Positions 1 through 8,832 of a DNA stretch of 64,000 nucleotides are shown here, one piece after another. Under the pieces are notes generated by a model. It was not told the origin of the DNA and made no database searches. It saw only the letters and a list, made by a program, of their open reading frames with translations. The position numbers and the translations under genes are program-made. The first letter of the stretch is position 1, and each line of letters starts with the position of its first letter. Source of the DNA: Aurantibacter_A sp039941195 (lineage in GTDB: Bacteria; Bacteroidota; Bacteroidia; Flavobacteriales; Flavobacteriaceae); the NCBI RefSeq assembly GCF_039941195.1, contig NZ_JBDVFA010000085.1:150796-214795 (forward strand), read 5' to 3'.

Positions 1-795
1 ATCGCGCACAATATCTAAATAACAAAGTCCGGGTTTTACCATAACTATATCGGCACCTTCTTCAACATCCATGCGAGTTTCGCGAATCGCTTCTTCACGA
101 TTAGCAAAATCCATCTGGTAGGTTTTCTTATCTTTTGGAATATCAACTAAATCTACAGGAGCAGAATCTAATGCATCACGAAAAGGGCCATAAAATGCAC
201 TAGCATATTTCGCACTATAGCTCATAATTCCAGTGTCTACAAGCCCTTCGTTTTCTAAAGATTCTCTAATTATTTGAATGCGGCCATCCATCATATCACT
301 TGGTGCAACAACATCTGCACCTGCAAGGGCATGAGAAACACTCATTTTTGCTAAGAATTCTGCGGATTCATCGTTTAGAATTTTGCCATTTTCAATAATT
401 CCATCATGTCCATATATTGAATATGGATCTAGGGCTACATCCGTCATTACTAGCATATCTGGACAAGCATTTTTAACCGTTTTAATAGCCAATTGCATTA
501 ATCCATTAGCATTTAAGGCTTCTTTTCCAAAATTGTCTTTTAGATTGTCGGGAACTTTTACAAAAAGTAGAACTGCGCACAGTCCCATATTCCATAGTTC
601 TTTTACTTCTTTTTCTAGATTATCTAGACTCAAACGATAATAGTCCGGCATTGAGGCGATTTCTTCGCGAACGCCTTTACCTTCTACTACAAAAAGGGGC
701 ACTAAAAAATCATTGGGAGTTATTACAGTTTCACGTACTAGATTGCGGATAGCTTCGTTACTTCTTAGTCTGCGGTTTCTTCTTAAAGGATACAT
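1..795 (-). CDS. hemB: Porphobilinogen synthase (delta-aminolevulinate dehydratase), C-terminus cut by window edge
   Basis: Condenses two 5-aminolevulinates to porphobilinogen in the cytosol. About 265 of the usual 320-330 residues are present; the gene runs off base 1. Translation from the ATG at 795-793 begins MYPLRRNRRLR, the normal family N-terminus. Both active-site lysines are visible: one in the SAKYASAFYGPFR segment, and the Schiff-base lysine in MVKPG near the cut end. The metal-site segment reads DVALDPYSIYGHDG, without the cysteines of zinc enzymes, so a magnesium-type enzyme is likely (family knowledge). It is divergent from the helicase gene across 67 bp, which separates it from the other hem genes at 4.7-10.1 kb. 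Confidence 0.96.
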   Translation of the reverse strand, partial: MYPLRRNRRLRSNEAIRNLVRETVITPNDFLVPLFVVEGKGVREEIASMPDYYRLSLDNLEKEVKELWNMGLCAVLLFVKVPDNLKDNFGKEALNANGLMQLAIKTVKNACPDMLVMTDVALDPYSIYGHDGIIENGKILNDESAEFLAKMSVSHALAGADVVAPSDMMDGRIQIIRESLENEGLVDTGIMSYSAKYASAFYGPFRDALDSAPVDLVDIPKDKKTYQMDFANREEAIRETRMDVEEGADIVMVKPGLCYLDIVRD

Positions 796-862
796 TAATA
801 GACCTGTTTTTAGAAGCCCTAAGGTACTTATTATCCTTTTAAATTGCGAAAACCTTTAACTC

Positions 863-3502
863 TTGATTGAACTTTCTAAAAAATTAGAATTTAAATTTAC
901 TTGGCGTAGCTATCAAGAACGATTTCTGAAGAATTTTGAAAGTCATTTGGAGGATAATCATTTGCATTTAGTCGCTCCACCTGGATCTGGTAAGACTATT
1001 TTGGGTCTTGAGATGTTGCGTAGAGTTAATAAAAGGTGTTTGGTGTTAGCTCCTAATCTAACCATAAGAAATCAATGGAAAAGTAGGCTTGAGTCTTTTT
1101 TTATTAAGGATAAAGGATTTGATGACTATACCATGGATATAAAACATCCAGCTATTCTAACCTTTTCAACCTATCAATCTTTACATGCTTTAAATAAATC
1201 GTTAGTAGAGAAAGGTAAATCACTAGCTGATTTTATTCATAAAAATGGAATTAATACAATTGTATTAGACGAAGCACATCATTTAAAAAACGAGTGGTGG
1301 AAATGCTTAATTGCCTTAAAGCAAATTGAAGGCCTTACAATAATTTCATTAACAGCAACTCCACCTTACGATAGCACAAACCATGAATTAAATAAATATT
1401 TTGAGCTTTGTGGACCTTTAGATGATGAAATTGCGGTGCCCGATTTAATCAAAAATGAAGATTTATGTCCACATCAAGATTTTGTGTATTTTTCAAAACC
1501 AGATGAAATTAAAATAAAATATAATGTTTCTTATCGGGAGCAAATAATTGATTTTAATAATAAGTTGCTTTCAAATACGACTTTTAACGAACTATTATTA
1601 ACGTTGCCAATTTATGCAAATTCAGAAAACCAACTCGAAGCCATTTATGACAATCCAAAATTTTTTTCTTCGATATTAATATTTCTAAATGCCGCGGGAC
1701 ATCAAATAGAGAATGAAAAGTTGGAATTTCTCGGATTCAAAAGTAAAGAAGTGGAGTTTCCTAACCTGACATACGAGTGGTTAGAGGTTTTATTACAAGA
1801 ACTTATTGTTGCACAACGAGAATCTTTACTAGTATATGAAGAGTTGCTACACACAATTGAAAAGGAGCTTGCAAAAATTGGTGTTTTCGAGAAGAAGAAA
1901 GTCAATTTTATAGGGGATGAACAATTGTATCGAACGTTGGCAAATAGTCCTTCTAAGTTAAAAAGTATCTCTGATATTATTATTGCCGAAAGTGAAAATC
2001 TTGGGACAGATATTAAAGCGGTGGTGTTAACAGATTTTATTCGTAAAGAGTATTTGGATTTCGAAGGTAGCGATACTGGTAAATTAAATAAATTAGGTGT
2101 TGTTTCTATTTTTCAATATTTAAGAACAACTCATAGTTGGAAAAAGGATATTGCTGTATTAACAGGGTCTTTGGTGATATTGCATAAAGATGCAGCAGCC
2201 AAGTTTAAAAGTAAATTTAGCGATGCACAATTTAATGTAACACCAATGGCTACGGATAATGAATTTGTGGTTGTTAATTCATTTGGGAAAGCAAAAAGTG
2301 CTATAGTAGGGCGAGTTACGGAGTTATTTCAAAACGGGGTAATTAAAATACTTATTGGTACAAAATCCCTTTTGGGGGAAGGTTGGGATGCGCCGGCAAT
2401 AAACACTTTGATTCTCGCATCGTATGTTGGTTCGTTTGTTTCATCTAATCAAATGAGGGGGCGCGCCATTAGAATCAATCCGAAAAATTCTGACAAAACT
2501 GGAAATATTTGGCATTTAGCTTGCTTAGATCCAACTACTGAAAATGGAGGAAAAGATTTTGAAAAGTTACAAAGAAGATTTGAAGCTTTTTCGGGTGTTT
2601 CTGTGTCAGGGGATGCATATATTGAGAATGGTTTAGATAGACTTAAGCTGCCGGAGATTTTTTCTGTGGAGACTAGTTTGGAAGAGTTGAATATAAAATC
2701 TGTACAGATAGCTTCAGAAAGAAAATTTTTAAAGTCACGTTGGTTTAAGGCTATTTCTATAGGCGATGTTTTAGTTAGAGAAGTAAAGATTCCATACATA
2801 GATAAGATACCATTTGAAGAGGTCCGCAAATTAAGATGGGGAAATGCATCGCGATTTATGTTTTTGGAAGTGGTCGTAGGTGCAGGACTTTTTTTTCCAG
2901 AATTTTTAGCTAAAAATCTAGGCACTTTATTAAGTCAGGGTGTTTTCAAATTTTTATATGCTTTTTTAGCTGCCGTCTTTGTTGGGTTTGCGCCAAAAAC
3001 GTACAAAGCGATTAAACTTTACTTTTTATTTGGGAATACCTATAAAAAAACTAAAAAGATAGGAGCAGCTTTACTCGCTGCAATGGTTAAAACAAAAGCA
3101 TTGCGTTCATCTATTTATGATGTTGATGTAATTGCAGAACAACAAGCGAATGGAACTTTTGTTTGTTATTTACAAGGTGCGACTAATGCTGAAAGTGAAA
3201 TGTTTGTGAATTTATTGGCTGAAATATTAGCACCTGTTGAGAATCCAAGGTATTTGTTGGTTTATAGGCATTGGATAAAACGACATTGGGGACTTCGCAC
3301 TTATTATGTGGTGCCACAAATTTATGGGCGAAGAAAAGAAGATGCGGAGTTATTTCATAAGTCTTGGAAAGAACATGTAGATTCTTCTAAACTATTATAT
3401 ACCCGTTCCGAGGAAGGTAGAAAGTCCTTATTAAAAGCTAGGCTTTCTCATATTTTATATCAGTTTAAAGAAGTGTCTCAAAAAGCAATTACTTGGAAAT
3501 AA
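863..3502 (+). CDS. Superfamily 2 DEAH-type helicase with C-terminal hydrophobic segment
   Basis: 879 residues. The helicase core shows Walker A PPGSGKT (39-45), DEAH (136-139), SLTATPP (162-168), and a second RecA-like domain with GTKSLLGEGWDAP and QMRGRAIRINP (about 498-540). It therefore probably couples ATP hydrolysis to nucleic-acid translocation. Residues about 665-720 form one or two strongly hydrophobic stretches, unusual for a helicase, followed by a basic C-terminal domain I do not recognise. The reading frame opens after a TAA at 857-859, and the first usable start is TTG at 863; the first ATG lies beyond Walker A. It is divergent from hemB and convergent with the lipoprotein gene at 3509. 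The substrate is unknown. Confidence 0.88.
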   Translation: MIELSKKLEFKFTWRSYQERFLKNFESHLEDNHLHLVAPPGSGKTILGLEMLRRVNKRCLVLAPNLTIRNQWKSRLESFFIKDKGFDDYTMDIKHPAILTFSTYQSLHALNKSLVEKGKSLADFIHKNGINTIVLDEAHHLKNEWWKCLIALKQIEGLTIISLTATPPYDSTNHELNKYFELCGPLDDEIAVPDLIKNEDLCPHQDFVYFSKPDEIKIKYNVSYREQIIDFNNKLLSNTTFNELLLTLPIYANSENQLEAIYDNPKFFSSILIFLNAAGHQIENEKLEFLGFKSKEVEFPNLTYEWLEVLLQELIVAQRESLLVYEELLHTIEKELAKIGVFEKKKVNFIGDEQLYRTLANSPSKLKSISDIIIAESENLGTDIKAVVLTDFIRKEYLDFEGSDTGKLNKLGVVSIFQYLRTTHSWKKDIAVLTGSLVILHKDAAAKFKSKFSDAQFNVTPMATDNEFVVVNSFGKAKSAIVGRVTELFQNGVIKILIGTKSLLGEGWDAPAINTLILASYVGSFVSSNQMRGRAIRINPKNSDKTGNIWHLACLDPTTENGGKDFEKLQRRFEAFSGVSVSGDAYIENGLDRLKLPEIFSVETSLEELNIKSVQIASERKFLKSRWFKAISIGDVLVREVKIPYIDKIPFEEVRKLRWGNASRFMFLEVVVGAGLFFPEFLAKNLGTLLSQGVFKFLYAFLAAVFVGFAPKTYKAIKLYFLFGNTYKKTKKIGAALLAAMVKTKALRSSIYDVDVIAEQQANGTFVCYLQGATNAESEMFVNLLAEILAPVENPRYLLVYRHWIKRHWGLRTYYVVPQIYGRRKEDAELFHKSWKEHVDSSKLLYTRSEEGRKSLLKARLSHILYQFKEVSQKAITWK

Positions 3503-3508
3503 AACTAC

Positions 3509-4141
3509 TTATTGCATACTGCTATCTGCTGTTGAATTATTTTCCATCTCATTCTGGCATTCAATAATCTCTTCTAATGCTCGCCCAAGATTTTGGGTAG
3601 ACCAGAGTCCTGTATCCTTTTTTAATTTTTTGGCGTTTTGGTCGCTATCAATATATTTTCGAATAGAAGTAATAAGTGGATCATCAAGCGATTCAATTTT
3701 TAATATTGATTGCCCTCCAGGAATACTATAATCATCTTCGTAATCGTAACAAAAGACCAATACACGGTCACCGGTTTGTAATCCAGATTCACTAAAACAA
3801 TCCGATTTAAAGAACTTTTGGGTGGAATATGTATTTCTGCCAATTTCCTTGATTTTATAGACTTTGTCAATTGCTACAATTCCGTTTTGCGAGGTGTATA
3901 ATGGTCCAGCATCTTCTGTGGTATCTTCTATTTGTTTAACAATACCAGTAAAAACAAGAGAGAGTTCTTCACCGCAATTGCCAATAAAAGGCCCAGATTC
4001 TGGCCACCAATAGGTATAGCCAACATTTAAAGTATCTGGGGTAAAGATAACTTCTATTTCACTTTTACCTTTTTTCGACTGACATCCTATTAAGAGAAAG
4101 CCGAAGAGCGTAAGTGCTAAAACGCTTTTAAATAATTTCAT
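3509..4141 (-). CDS. Lipoprotein of unknown function
   Basis: 210 residues from the ATG at 4141, starting MKLFKSVLALTLFGFLLIGC. This is a signal peptide with a lipobox ending in cysteine, so the protein should be anchored in the envelope. An upstream in-frame ATG at 4165 would put eight extra residues before the signal and is less likely. The chosen ATG overlaps the TGA stop of the SEC-C gene as ATGA, indicating translational coupling. The mature part has several cysteines and a segment on conserved EDDYSIPGGQS; no family is recognised. It is the last gene of a run that begins at hemA. Confidence 0.8.
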   Translation of the reverse strand: MKLFKSVLALTLFGFLLIGCQSKKGKSEIEVIFTPDTLNVGYTYWWPESGPFIGNCGEELSLVFTGIVKQIEDTTEDAGPLYTSQNGIVAIDKVYKIKEIGRNTYSTQKFFKSDCFSESGLQTGDRVLVFCYDYEDDYSIPGGQSILKIESLDDPLITSIRKYIDSDQNAKKLKKDTGLWSTQNLGRALEEIIECQNEMENNSTADSSMQ

Positions 4142-4533
4142 GTTGCTAAACCTAAATATGTCCAATGCTTATTTTCTTTTTTAAAAGCTGATTTTTCATG
4201 AATTACCTCCAATTTTCCATGCTCATAGTAATAGGCATCGAAAGTTACTGTGCCTTCATCATCTTCTTTATTGCCTTCGAATTTTGCTGTTACTTCAAGT
4301 TTAACCCAAGTTACCGATTTCGCCCAGTTTACAATTGCTTTTTTATCTTTTAGTGGTCTTGTTGATGAATGATGACTTTTCATTAAATAGTTGCCATCCG
4401 CCAATACAAAAGCTGAATATCTAGAACGCATTAATTGTTCTGCTGTGGATGCATTATTAATATTTGCGTGAACTTTACCACAACAATTTGTATAATCATT
4501 TGGTAGGCCACAATAGCATTTAGTAGTATTCAA
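4138..4533 (-). CDS. YchJ-like SEC-C motif protein
   Basis: 131 residues. The N-terminus has the SEC-C-type zinc-binding pattern CYCGLPNDYTNCC, followed by the YchJ family motif SAEQLMRSRYSAF-like (here TAEQLMRSRYSAFVLAD) and an NTF2-like beta domain. Function in this family is not established. The start codon is TTG at 4533-4531, overlapping the TGA stop of the small basic ORF (4530-4532); there is no better ATG before the zinc motif. It is sandwiched in a three-gene overlapping string, so its translation probably depends on the gene before it. Confidence 0.85.
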   Translation of the reverse strand: MNTTKCYCGLPNDYTNCCGKVHANINNASTAEQLMRSRYSAFVLADGNYLMKSHHSSTRPLKDKKAIVNWAKSVTWVKLEVTAKFEGNKEDDEGTVTFDAYYYEHGKLEVIHEKSAFKKENKHWTYLGLAT

Positions 4534-4688
4534 AAATTTTCGTTTTTAGAAGTCTTCATTTTAGAAATCTCTTTCAGTCGTTCTTTACGGGTCTCTTGTT
4601 CCTTTTTTAGCTTTGCCTTTTTCCTATTTAACAGCTTGGTGTGCTTTGCTTTATTGACGGTGTTTTTTGCTTTTCCTTTTTTAGCCAT
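4530..4688 (-). CDS. Small highly basic protein, 52 residues
   Basis: ATG at 4688-4686, stop TGA at 4532-4530. The sequence starts MAKKGKAKNTVNKAK and is about one third lysine or arginine, with a predicted helical middle (KKEQETRKERLKEI). It could bind nucleic acid or the ribosome, but no family is recognised. It lies 33 nt downstream of hemF, and its stop overlaps the TTG start of the SEC-C gene. This arrangement supports it being a real translated gene rather than a chance frame. Confidence 0.65.
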   Translation of the reverse strand: MAKKGKAKNTVNKAKHTKLLNRKKAKLKKEQETRKERLKEISKMKTSKNENF

Positions 4689-4721
4689 ATTGTTGTCTAT
4701 TTTCCGTCAACTTTTATTTTA

Positions 4722-5624
4722 TTACACCCAATCTTTAGGATTCTGAAGAATTTCAACCAATCGAGCTTCTTCACTATCTATTTCGGGTTGATAATTATAA
4801 CGCCATTGCACATGAGACGGTAGGCTCATTAAAATACTTTCAATGCGCCCATTAGTTTTAAGTCCGAACAATGTTCCTTTATCATGCACCAGGTTGAATT
4901 CAACATATCGACCACGTCTAATTTCTTGCCAATCGCGCTGTTCAGGAGTGTAAGCTAATGCTTTTCTTTTTTCAACGATAGGTGCATAAGCTTCTAAAAA
5001 ACTGTCGCCTACTTCGGTGACAAAATCGAACCAGTTTTGCATTGACATTTCGTCAGTTGCTTTACAATAGTCAAAAAACAGTCCGCCTATACCTCGGCCT
5101 TCATTTCTGTGTGCATTATAAAAATATTCATCACATCTCTTTTTGTAGGTAGGATAGAAATTAGCATTGTGTGCGTCACATGCTTTTTTACAAACCGAAT
5201 GAAAATGTGCGGCGTCTTCATTAAAAAGGTAATATGGGGTTAAATCTTGTCCACCTCCAAACCATTGATCCACAATTTTTCCATGTTTATCATACATTTC
5301 AAAATAGCGCCAATTAGCATGAACAGTCGGCACCATTGGGTTTTTTGGATGAATTACTAAGCTCAGTCCGCAAGCAAAAAAATCTGCATCTTTAACACCA
5401 AAATAATTCTGCATACTTTCTGGTAAAGCACCATGAACAGCAGAAATATTTACACCACCTTTTTCAAATACGGCACCGTTTTCTATAACTCTGGAATGAC
5501 CACCGCCACCTTCGGCGCGTGTCCATTTATCTTCTTTAAATTTTGCTTGCCCGTCAATTTCTTCAAGTTTGGAAGTAATTTTATTTTGCAATTGTTGTAT
5601 GTATGCGTAGAATTTATCTTTCAT
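4722..5624 (-). CDS. hemF: Oxygen-dependent coproporphyrinogen III oxidase
   Basis: Converts coproporphyrinogen III to protoporphyrinogen IX using O2, as a cytosolic homodimer. 300 residues, the normal length. Family signatures are all present: GGGGHSRV, HANWRYFE, WFGGGQDLTPYY, RNEGRGIGGLFFDY, and the C-terminal RRGRYVEFNLVHDKGT and LMSLPSHVQWRY. The ATG overlaps the stop of the upstream GNAT gene by 4 nt (ATGA), so the two are coupled in the hem operon. Dependence on O2 fits an aerobic marine lifestyle; no hemN is seen in this window. Confidence 0.97.
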   Translation of the reverse strand: MKDKFYAYIQQLQNKITSKLEEIDGQAKFKEDKWTRAEGGGGHSRVIENGAVFEKGGVNISAVHGALPESMQNYFGVKDADFFACGLSLVIHPKNPMVPTVHANWRYFEMYDKHGKIVDQWFGGGQDLTPYYLFNEDAAHFHSVCKKACDAHNANFYPTYKKRCDEYFYNAHRNEGRGIGGLFFDYCKATDEMSMQNWFDFVTEVGDSFLEAYAPIVEKRKALAYTPEQRDWQEIRRGRYVEFNLVHDKGTLFGLKTNGRIESILMSLPSHVQWRYNYQPEIDSEEARLVEILQNPKDWV

Positions 5625-6154
5625 TTATATAATTCATAAAGTTCCATGTCTAATGGGGCTTCGTTAGGTGGTTTATGTTCTTTTTCTAAAGTTTGCTTCC
5701 AAATATAGCCACATTTTTTAGCCACTTTAATGCTTGCACTGTTCGATTTGTGAACTATTATTTGAAGGGAAGAGAGCCCTAAGTTCTTAAATGCATAGTT
5801 TGAAAGATATTGAACAGCTTCTGTTGTAATACCTTGGCCAGTGTATTGATAATCGATACAGTATGCAAGTTCTGCCTGTTTTTTAACCCAATCCAATTCT
5901 TTTATATAAATAAGGCCGATTAGTTTACTTTCACTAATCGACTTTAAAACGAAAAGAAATTCTTCCTTTTTATTGAATTCTTTGACTTTTTTCTCAACAA
6001 AATATTTCGATAAATCAGGAGTGAGATTTTGTTCAAGTGTTAAAGGGAAATAACGTTTAAAGCGTTCTGCATTTACAATCATTAAATCACAAATACGCCA
6101 AGCATATTTTTCCTTAATGCTATCGATGCCGTATTTTTCGAACGTAACAATCAC
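5621..6154 (-). CDS. GNAT N-acetyltransferase, RimJ/RimL-like
   Basis: 177 residues. The acetyl-CoA binding region is visible as YQYTGQGITTEAVQYL, followed by NSASIKVAKKCGY, typical of RimJ/RimL-type acetyltransferases that act on protein N-termini or small amines. The actual acceptor cannot be inferred. It sits 39 nt after hemE and overlaps hemF, so it is transcribed with the heme genes. There is no obvious chemical role in the pathway, so it may be a passenger or a regulator of a pathway enzyme. Confidence 0.88.
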   Translation of the reverse strand: MIVTFEKYGIDSIKEKYAWRICDLMIVNAERFKRYFPLTLEQNLTPDLSKYFVEKKVKEFNKKEEFLFVLKSISESKLIGLIYIKELDWVKKQAELAYCIDYQYTGQGITTEAVQYLSNYAFKNLGLSSLQIIVHKSNSASIKVAKKCGYIWKQTLEKEHKPPNEAPLDMELYELYK

Positions 6155-6193
6155 TTTGATATAATTTTATACCTTAAAGTATTTTATCAATAT

Positions 6194-7222
6194 TTACAGG
6201 GGTTTGTACTCTTTTACAGCGTCTATAAATGCCTTTGCATTTTCTACAGGAATATTTGGTAGAATGCCATGTCCTAAATTTACAACATACTTGTCTTTTC
6301 CAAATTCGTGAATCATTTGGGTGACCATTTTTTTAATTTCTGCCGGTGGAGAAAGTAGTCTTGCTGGATCAAAATTTCCTTGTAATGTAATATTGCTACC
6401 GGTAAGATATCTTGCATTTCTTGCAGAGCATGTCCAATCAACCCCTAATGCTGAAGCACCAGATTTTGCCATGTCACCTAAGGCAAACCAACATCCTTTT
6501 CCGAAAACTATAACTGGCGCTTCATCTTTAAGTGCATCAATTATTTGTTGAATATATTTCCATGAAAATTCTTGATAATCAACAGGAGAAAGCATACCTC
6601 CCCAAGAATCAAATACTTGTACTGCATTTACACCTGCTTTAACTTTCGCTTTTAGGTATGCAATTGTAGTATCTGTAATTTTTTGTAGTAATTGATGGGC
6701 AGCATCAGGTTGAGTGAAGCATAACTCCTTAGCCTTGTCAAAAGTTTTGCTGCCCTGCCCTTGCACACAATAGCAAAGAATGGTCCATGGAGAACCAGCG
6801 AAGCCAATCAATGGCACGTCGTCATTCAGTTTTTCTTTTGTGGCTTTTATGGCCTGCATTACATAGTCTAGCGAATCATTTACATCTGGTACAATTGCAT
6901 TGTCTACATCTTTTTGTGTTCGAATTGGATTAGGTAGGTATGGACCGAAATTAGGTTTCATTTCTACTTCAATATTCATCGCTTGCGGAATAACCAAAAT
7001 ATCTGAAAATAATATGGCAGCATCCATACCGTATCTTCGAATGGGTTGAACTGTAATTTCCGATGCTAATTCAGGAGTTTGACACCTTGTAAAGAAATCA
7101 TATTTAGCTTTGATTTCCATAAACTCAGGTAGATATCGTCCAGCTTGGCGCATCATCCAAACAGGTGGTCTTTCAACAGTTTCACCTTTTATCGCTCTAA
7201 GAAATAAATCGTTTTTTATCAT
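6194..7222 (-). CDS. hemE: Uroporphyrinogen decarboxylase
   Basis: Removes four acetate carboxyls from uroporphyrinogen III to give coproporphyrinogen III. 342 residues, full length. Diagnostic motifs are PPVWMMRQAGRYLPEF with the substrate-binding arginine near the N-terminus, LFSDILVIPQAM with the catalytic aspartate, QVFDSWGGMLSP, and the C-terminal NLGHGILPNIPVEN. It starts 17 nt after the hemCD stop and belongs to the same operon. Confidence 0.97.
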   Translation of the reverse strand: MIKNDLFLRAIKGETVERPPVWMMRQAGRYLPEFMEIKAKYDFFTRCQTPELASEITVQPIRRYGMDAAILFSDILVIPQAMNIEVEMKPNFGPYLPNPIRTQKDVDNAIVPDVNDSLDYVMQAIKATKEKLNDDVPLIGFAGSPWTILCYCVQGQGSKTFDKAKELCFTQPDAAHQLLQKITDTTIAYLKAKVKAGVNAVQVFDSWGGMLSPVDYQEFSWKYIQQIIDALKDEAPVIVFGKGCWFALGDMAKSGASALGVDWTCSARNARYLTGSNITLQGNFDPARLLSPPAEIKKMVTQMIHEFGKDKYVVNLGHGILPNIPVENAKAFIDAVKEYKPL

Positions 7223-7239
7223 ATCATTTACATTGCTAA

Positions 7240-8832
7240 TTAACCTATGGCATCTTCATTAACAAGATCTATCAAACTCTCAACAGTGGGTATTTTAGCT
7301 ACCCGTACATCTTTAAAGGTTTTTCTGGCCTCTTTAGCTGTGGTTTCTCCAATACAATAAGCTATTTTGTTGGCTTCATTTACTGTTAAAAAACTAGCAA
7401 TTGCAGAAGGACTACAGAATAAAACAGCTTTTATATTTTCGTCGAGTGCTTGAGCAACATATTTTGTGTCGTATATAACCTGCTCATTTACTTGAATATT
7501 ATTTGCGGTCAATATATCGGTCAATTCATCTCTTCTAATATTACTGCAGAAATAAGTTACTTTTATACCTTCAATAAAATCTACTAAATGTGTTGCTAAT
7601 TTTTTTGCATTCCGCTCACTGTGTTTTACTGGTCCAATGCTTTTTTCAATTAATCGTTTTGTTTTACGGCCTACACAGTAAATGTTCTTGAATTGTAATT
7701 CATCAGCAGAAATGTTTTTCAATAAGGCATCTACAGCATTCTGACTCGTAATTACAACATTCTGATATTCTTGTTTTAAAATTGCTGCCGAAAGTCTATT
7801 TGGACTTATTTTAATAAAGTCTTCTGAGTCAATAATTACTTTATCGTTTACTCGATTTTGTTGGTCGTGTGTGAGTTTTTTAGTAGAGAAAATAGTAGCG
7901 TTGTCGGCATTATTTTTTAAGGTTGCCTTTTGCATTTCGCTCATGACGCGTTTTCCTCCTCTACTTAAAATACTATTAGCGCAATCTATTCCTAAATTCT
8001 CATGTTTGCCTAATGGAGCAGTTAATTCTGCTTCCAGTTTCTTGCCACCATCAACACTTAATAAAACACCTTGTAGTGTTATTTCTTCTTCATTAATTTT
8101 TGCTAAAGCCCCGATAGGAGCAGTACAACCTCCTTCTAATTTGTTTAAGAATTCCCGCTCCAATTTCGTGCATATTTCAGTTGGTTCGTGATTTAATGAA
8201 GAACAAGCATCCAGCACGTACTCATCATCATGCATTGCCACAACCATTACAGTACCTTGTGCCGGTGCCGGTAGCATCCAAGTAAGTCCAATAGTATTTT
8301 CTGGTTCAATGCCAATACGCTCTAAACCTGCTGCAGCAAAAATAGCTCCGTTCCATTCGCTATCATTTAGTTTTTGCATTCGAGAATTAACATTGCCGCG
8401 TAAATCTACAAGCGAATGTGTGGGATATCGATTTAGCCATTGTGCTCTTCTTCTAAGACTACCTGTAGCAATTGTAGCATCACGATGTCCGAGGAATTCT
8501 TCATTGTTTTTATAGACTAAAATATCGAAATGGTTACCTCTTTCAAGAACTGCAGCTTGCACAATACCTTGTGGTAGAACTGTTGGTACATCTTTCATTG
8601 AATGCACTGCGATATCAATTTCACCTTTGAGCATGGCAACGTCGAGCGTTTTTGTAAATACACCCGTAATGCCTAATTCATGAAGTGGTTTGTCGAGAAT
8701 TAAATCGCCTGTAGATTTCACCGCAATAATTTCGGTGGCATATCCAAGTTCGTTTAATTTATTCTTAACGGTGTTTGCTTGCCATAAGGCTAGTTCGCTA
8801 TCGCGAGTGCCAATGCGTATGGTTTTACTCAT
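7240..8832 (-). CDS. hemC-hemD: Fused hydroxymethylbilane synthase and uroporphyrinogen-III synthase
   Basis: 530 residues carrying two consecutive pathway enzymes. Residues 1 to about 305 are HemC: IGTRDSELALWQA, HSMKDVPT, RRRAQWL, DLRGNVNSRMQKL, and the cofactor-binding Cys236 in EGGCTAPIG. Residues about 325-530 are a HemD-type domain: NRLSAAILKQEYQNVVITSQNAV early, then IYCVGRKTKRLIEK and AVLFCSPSAIASFL. HemC releases an unstable linear tetrapyrrole that HemD must close, so fusion allows channelling (inference). The ATG overlaps the end of hemA by 8 nt. Confidence 0.95.
   Translation of the reverse strand: MSKTIRIGTRDSELALWQANTVKNKLNELGYATEIIAVKSTGDLILDKPLHELGITGVFTKTLDVAMLKGEIDIAVHSMKDVPTVLPQGIVQAAVLERGNHFDILVYKNNEEFLGHRDATIATGSLRRRAQWLNRYPTHSLVDLRGNVNSRMQKLNDSEWNGAIFAAAGLERIGIEPENTIGLTWMLPAPAQGTVMVVAMHDDEYVLDACSSLNHEPTEICTKLEREFLNKLEGGCTAPIGALAKINEEEITLQGVLLSVDGGKKLEAELTAPLGKHENLGIDCANSILSRGGKRVMSEMQKATLKNNADNATIFSTKKLTHDQQNRVNDKVIIDSEDFIKISPNRLSAAILKQEYQNVVITSQNAVDALLKNISADELQFKNIYCVGRKTKRLIEKSIGPVKHSERNAKKLATHLVDFIEGIKVTYFCSNIRRDELTDILTANNIQVNEQVIYDTKYVAQALDENIKAVLFCSPSAIASFLTVNEANKIAYCIGETTAKEARKTFKDVRVAKIPTVESLIDLVNEDAIG

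Noticed and set aside
383..640. 85-codon plus-strand frame
   Set aside because: It is antisense to the clearly conserved hemB coding sequence.
2449..2925. 158-codon minus-strand frame
   Set aside because: Antisense to the helicase motif V-VI region, low-complexity composition, no domain.
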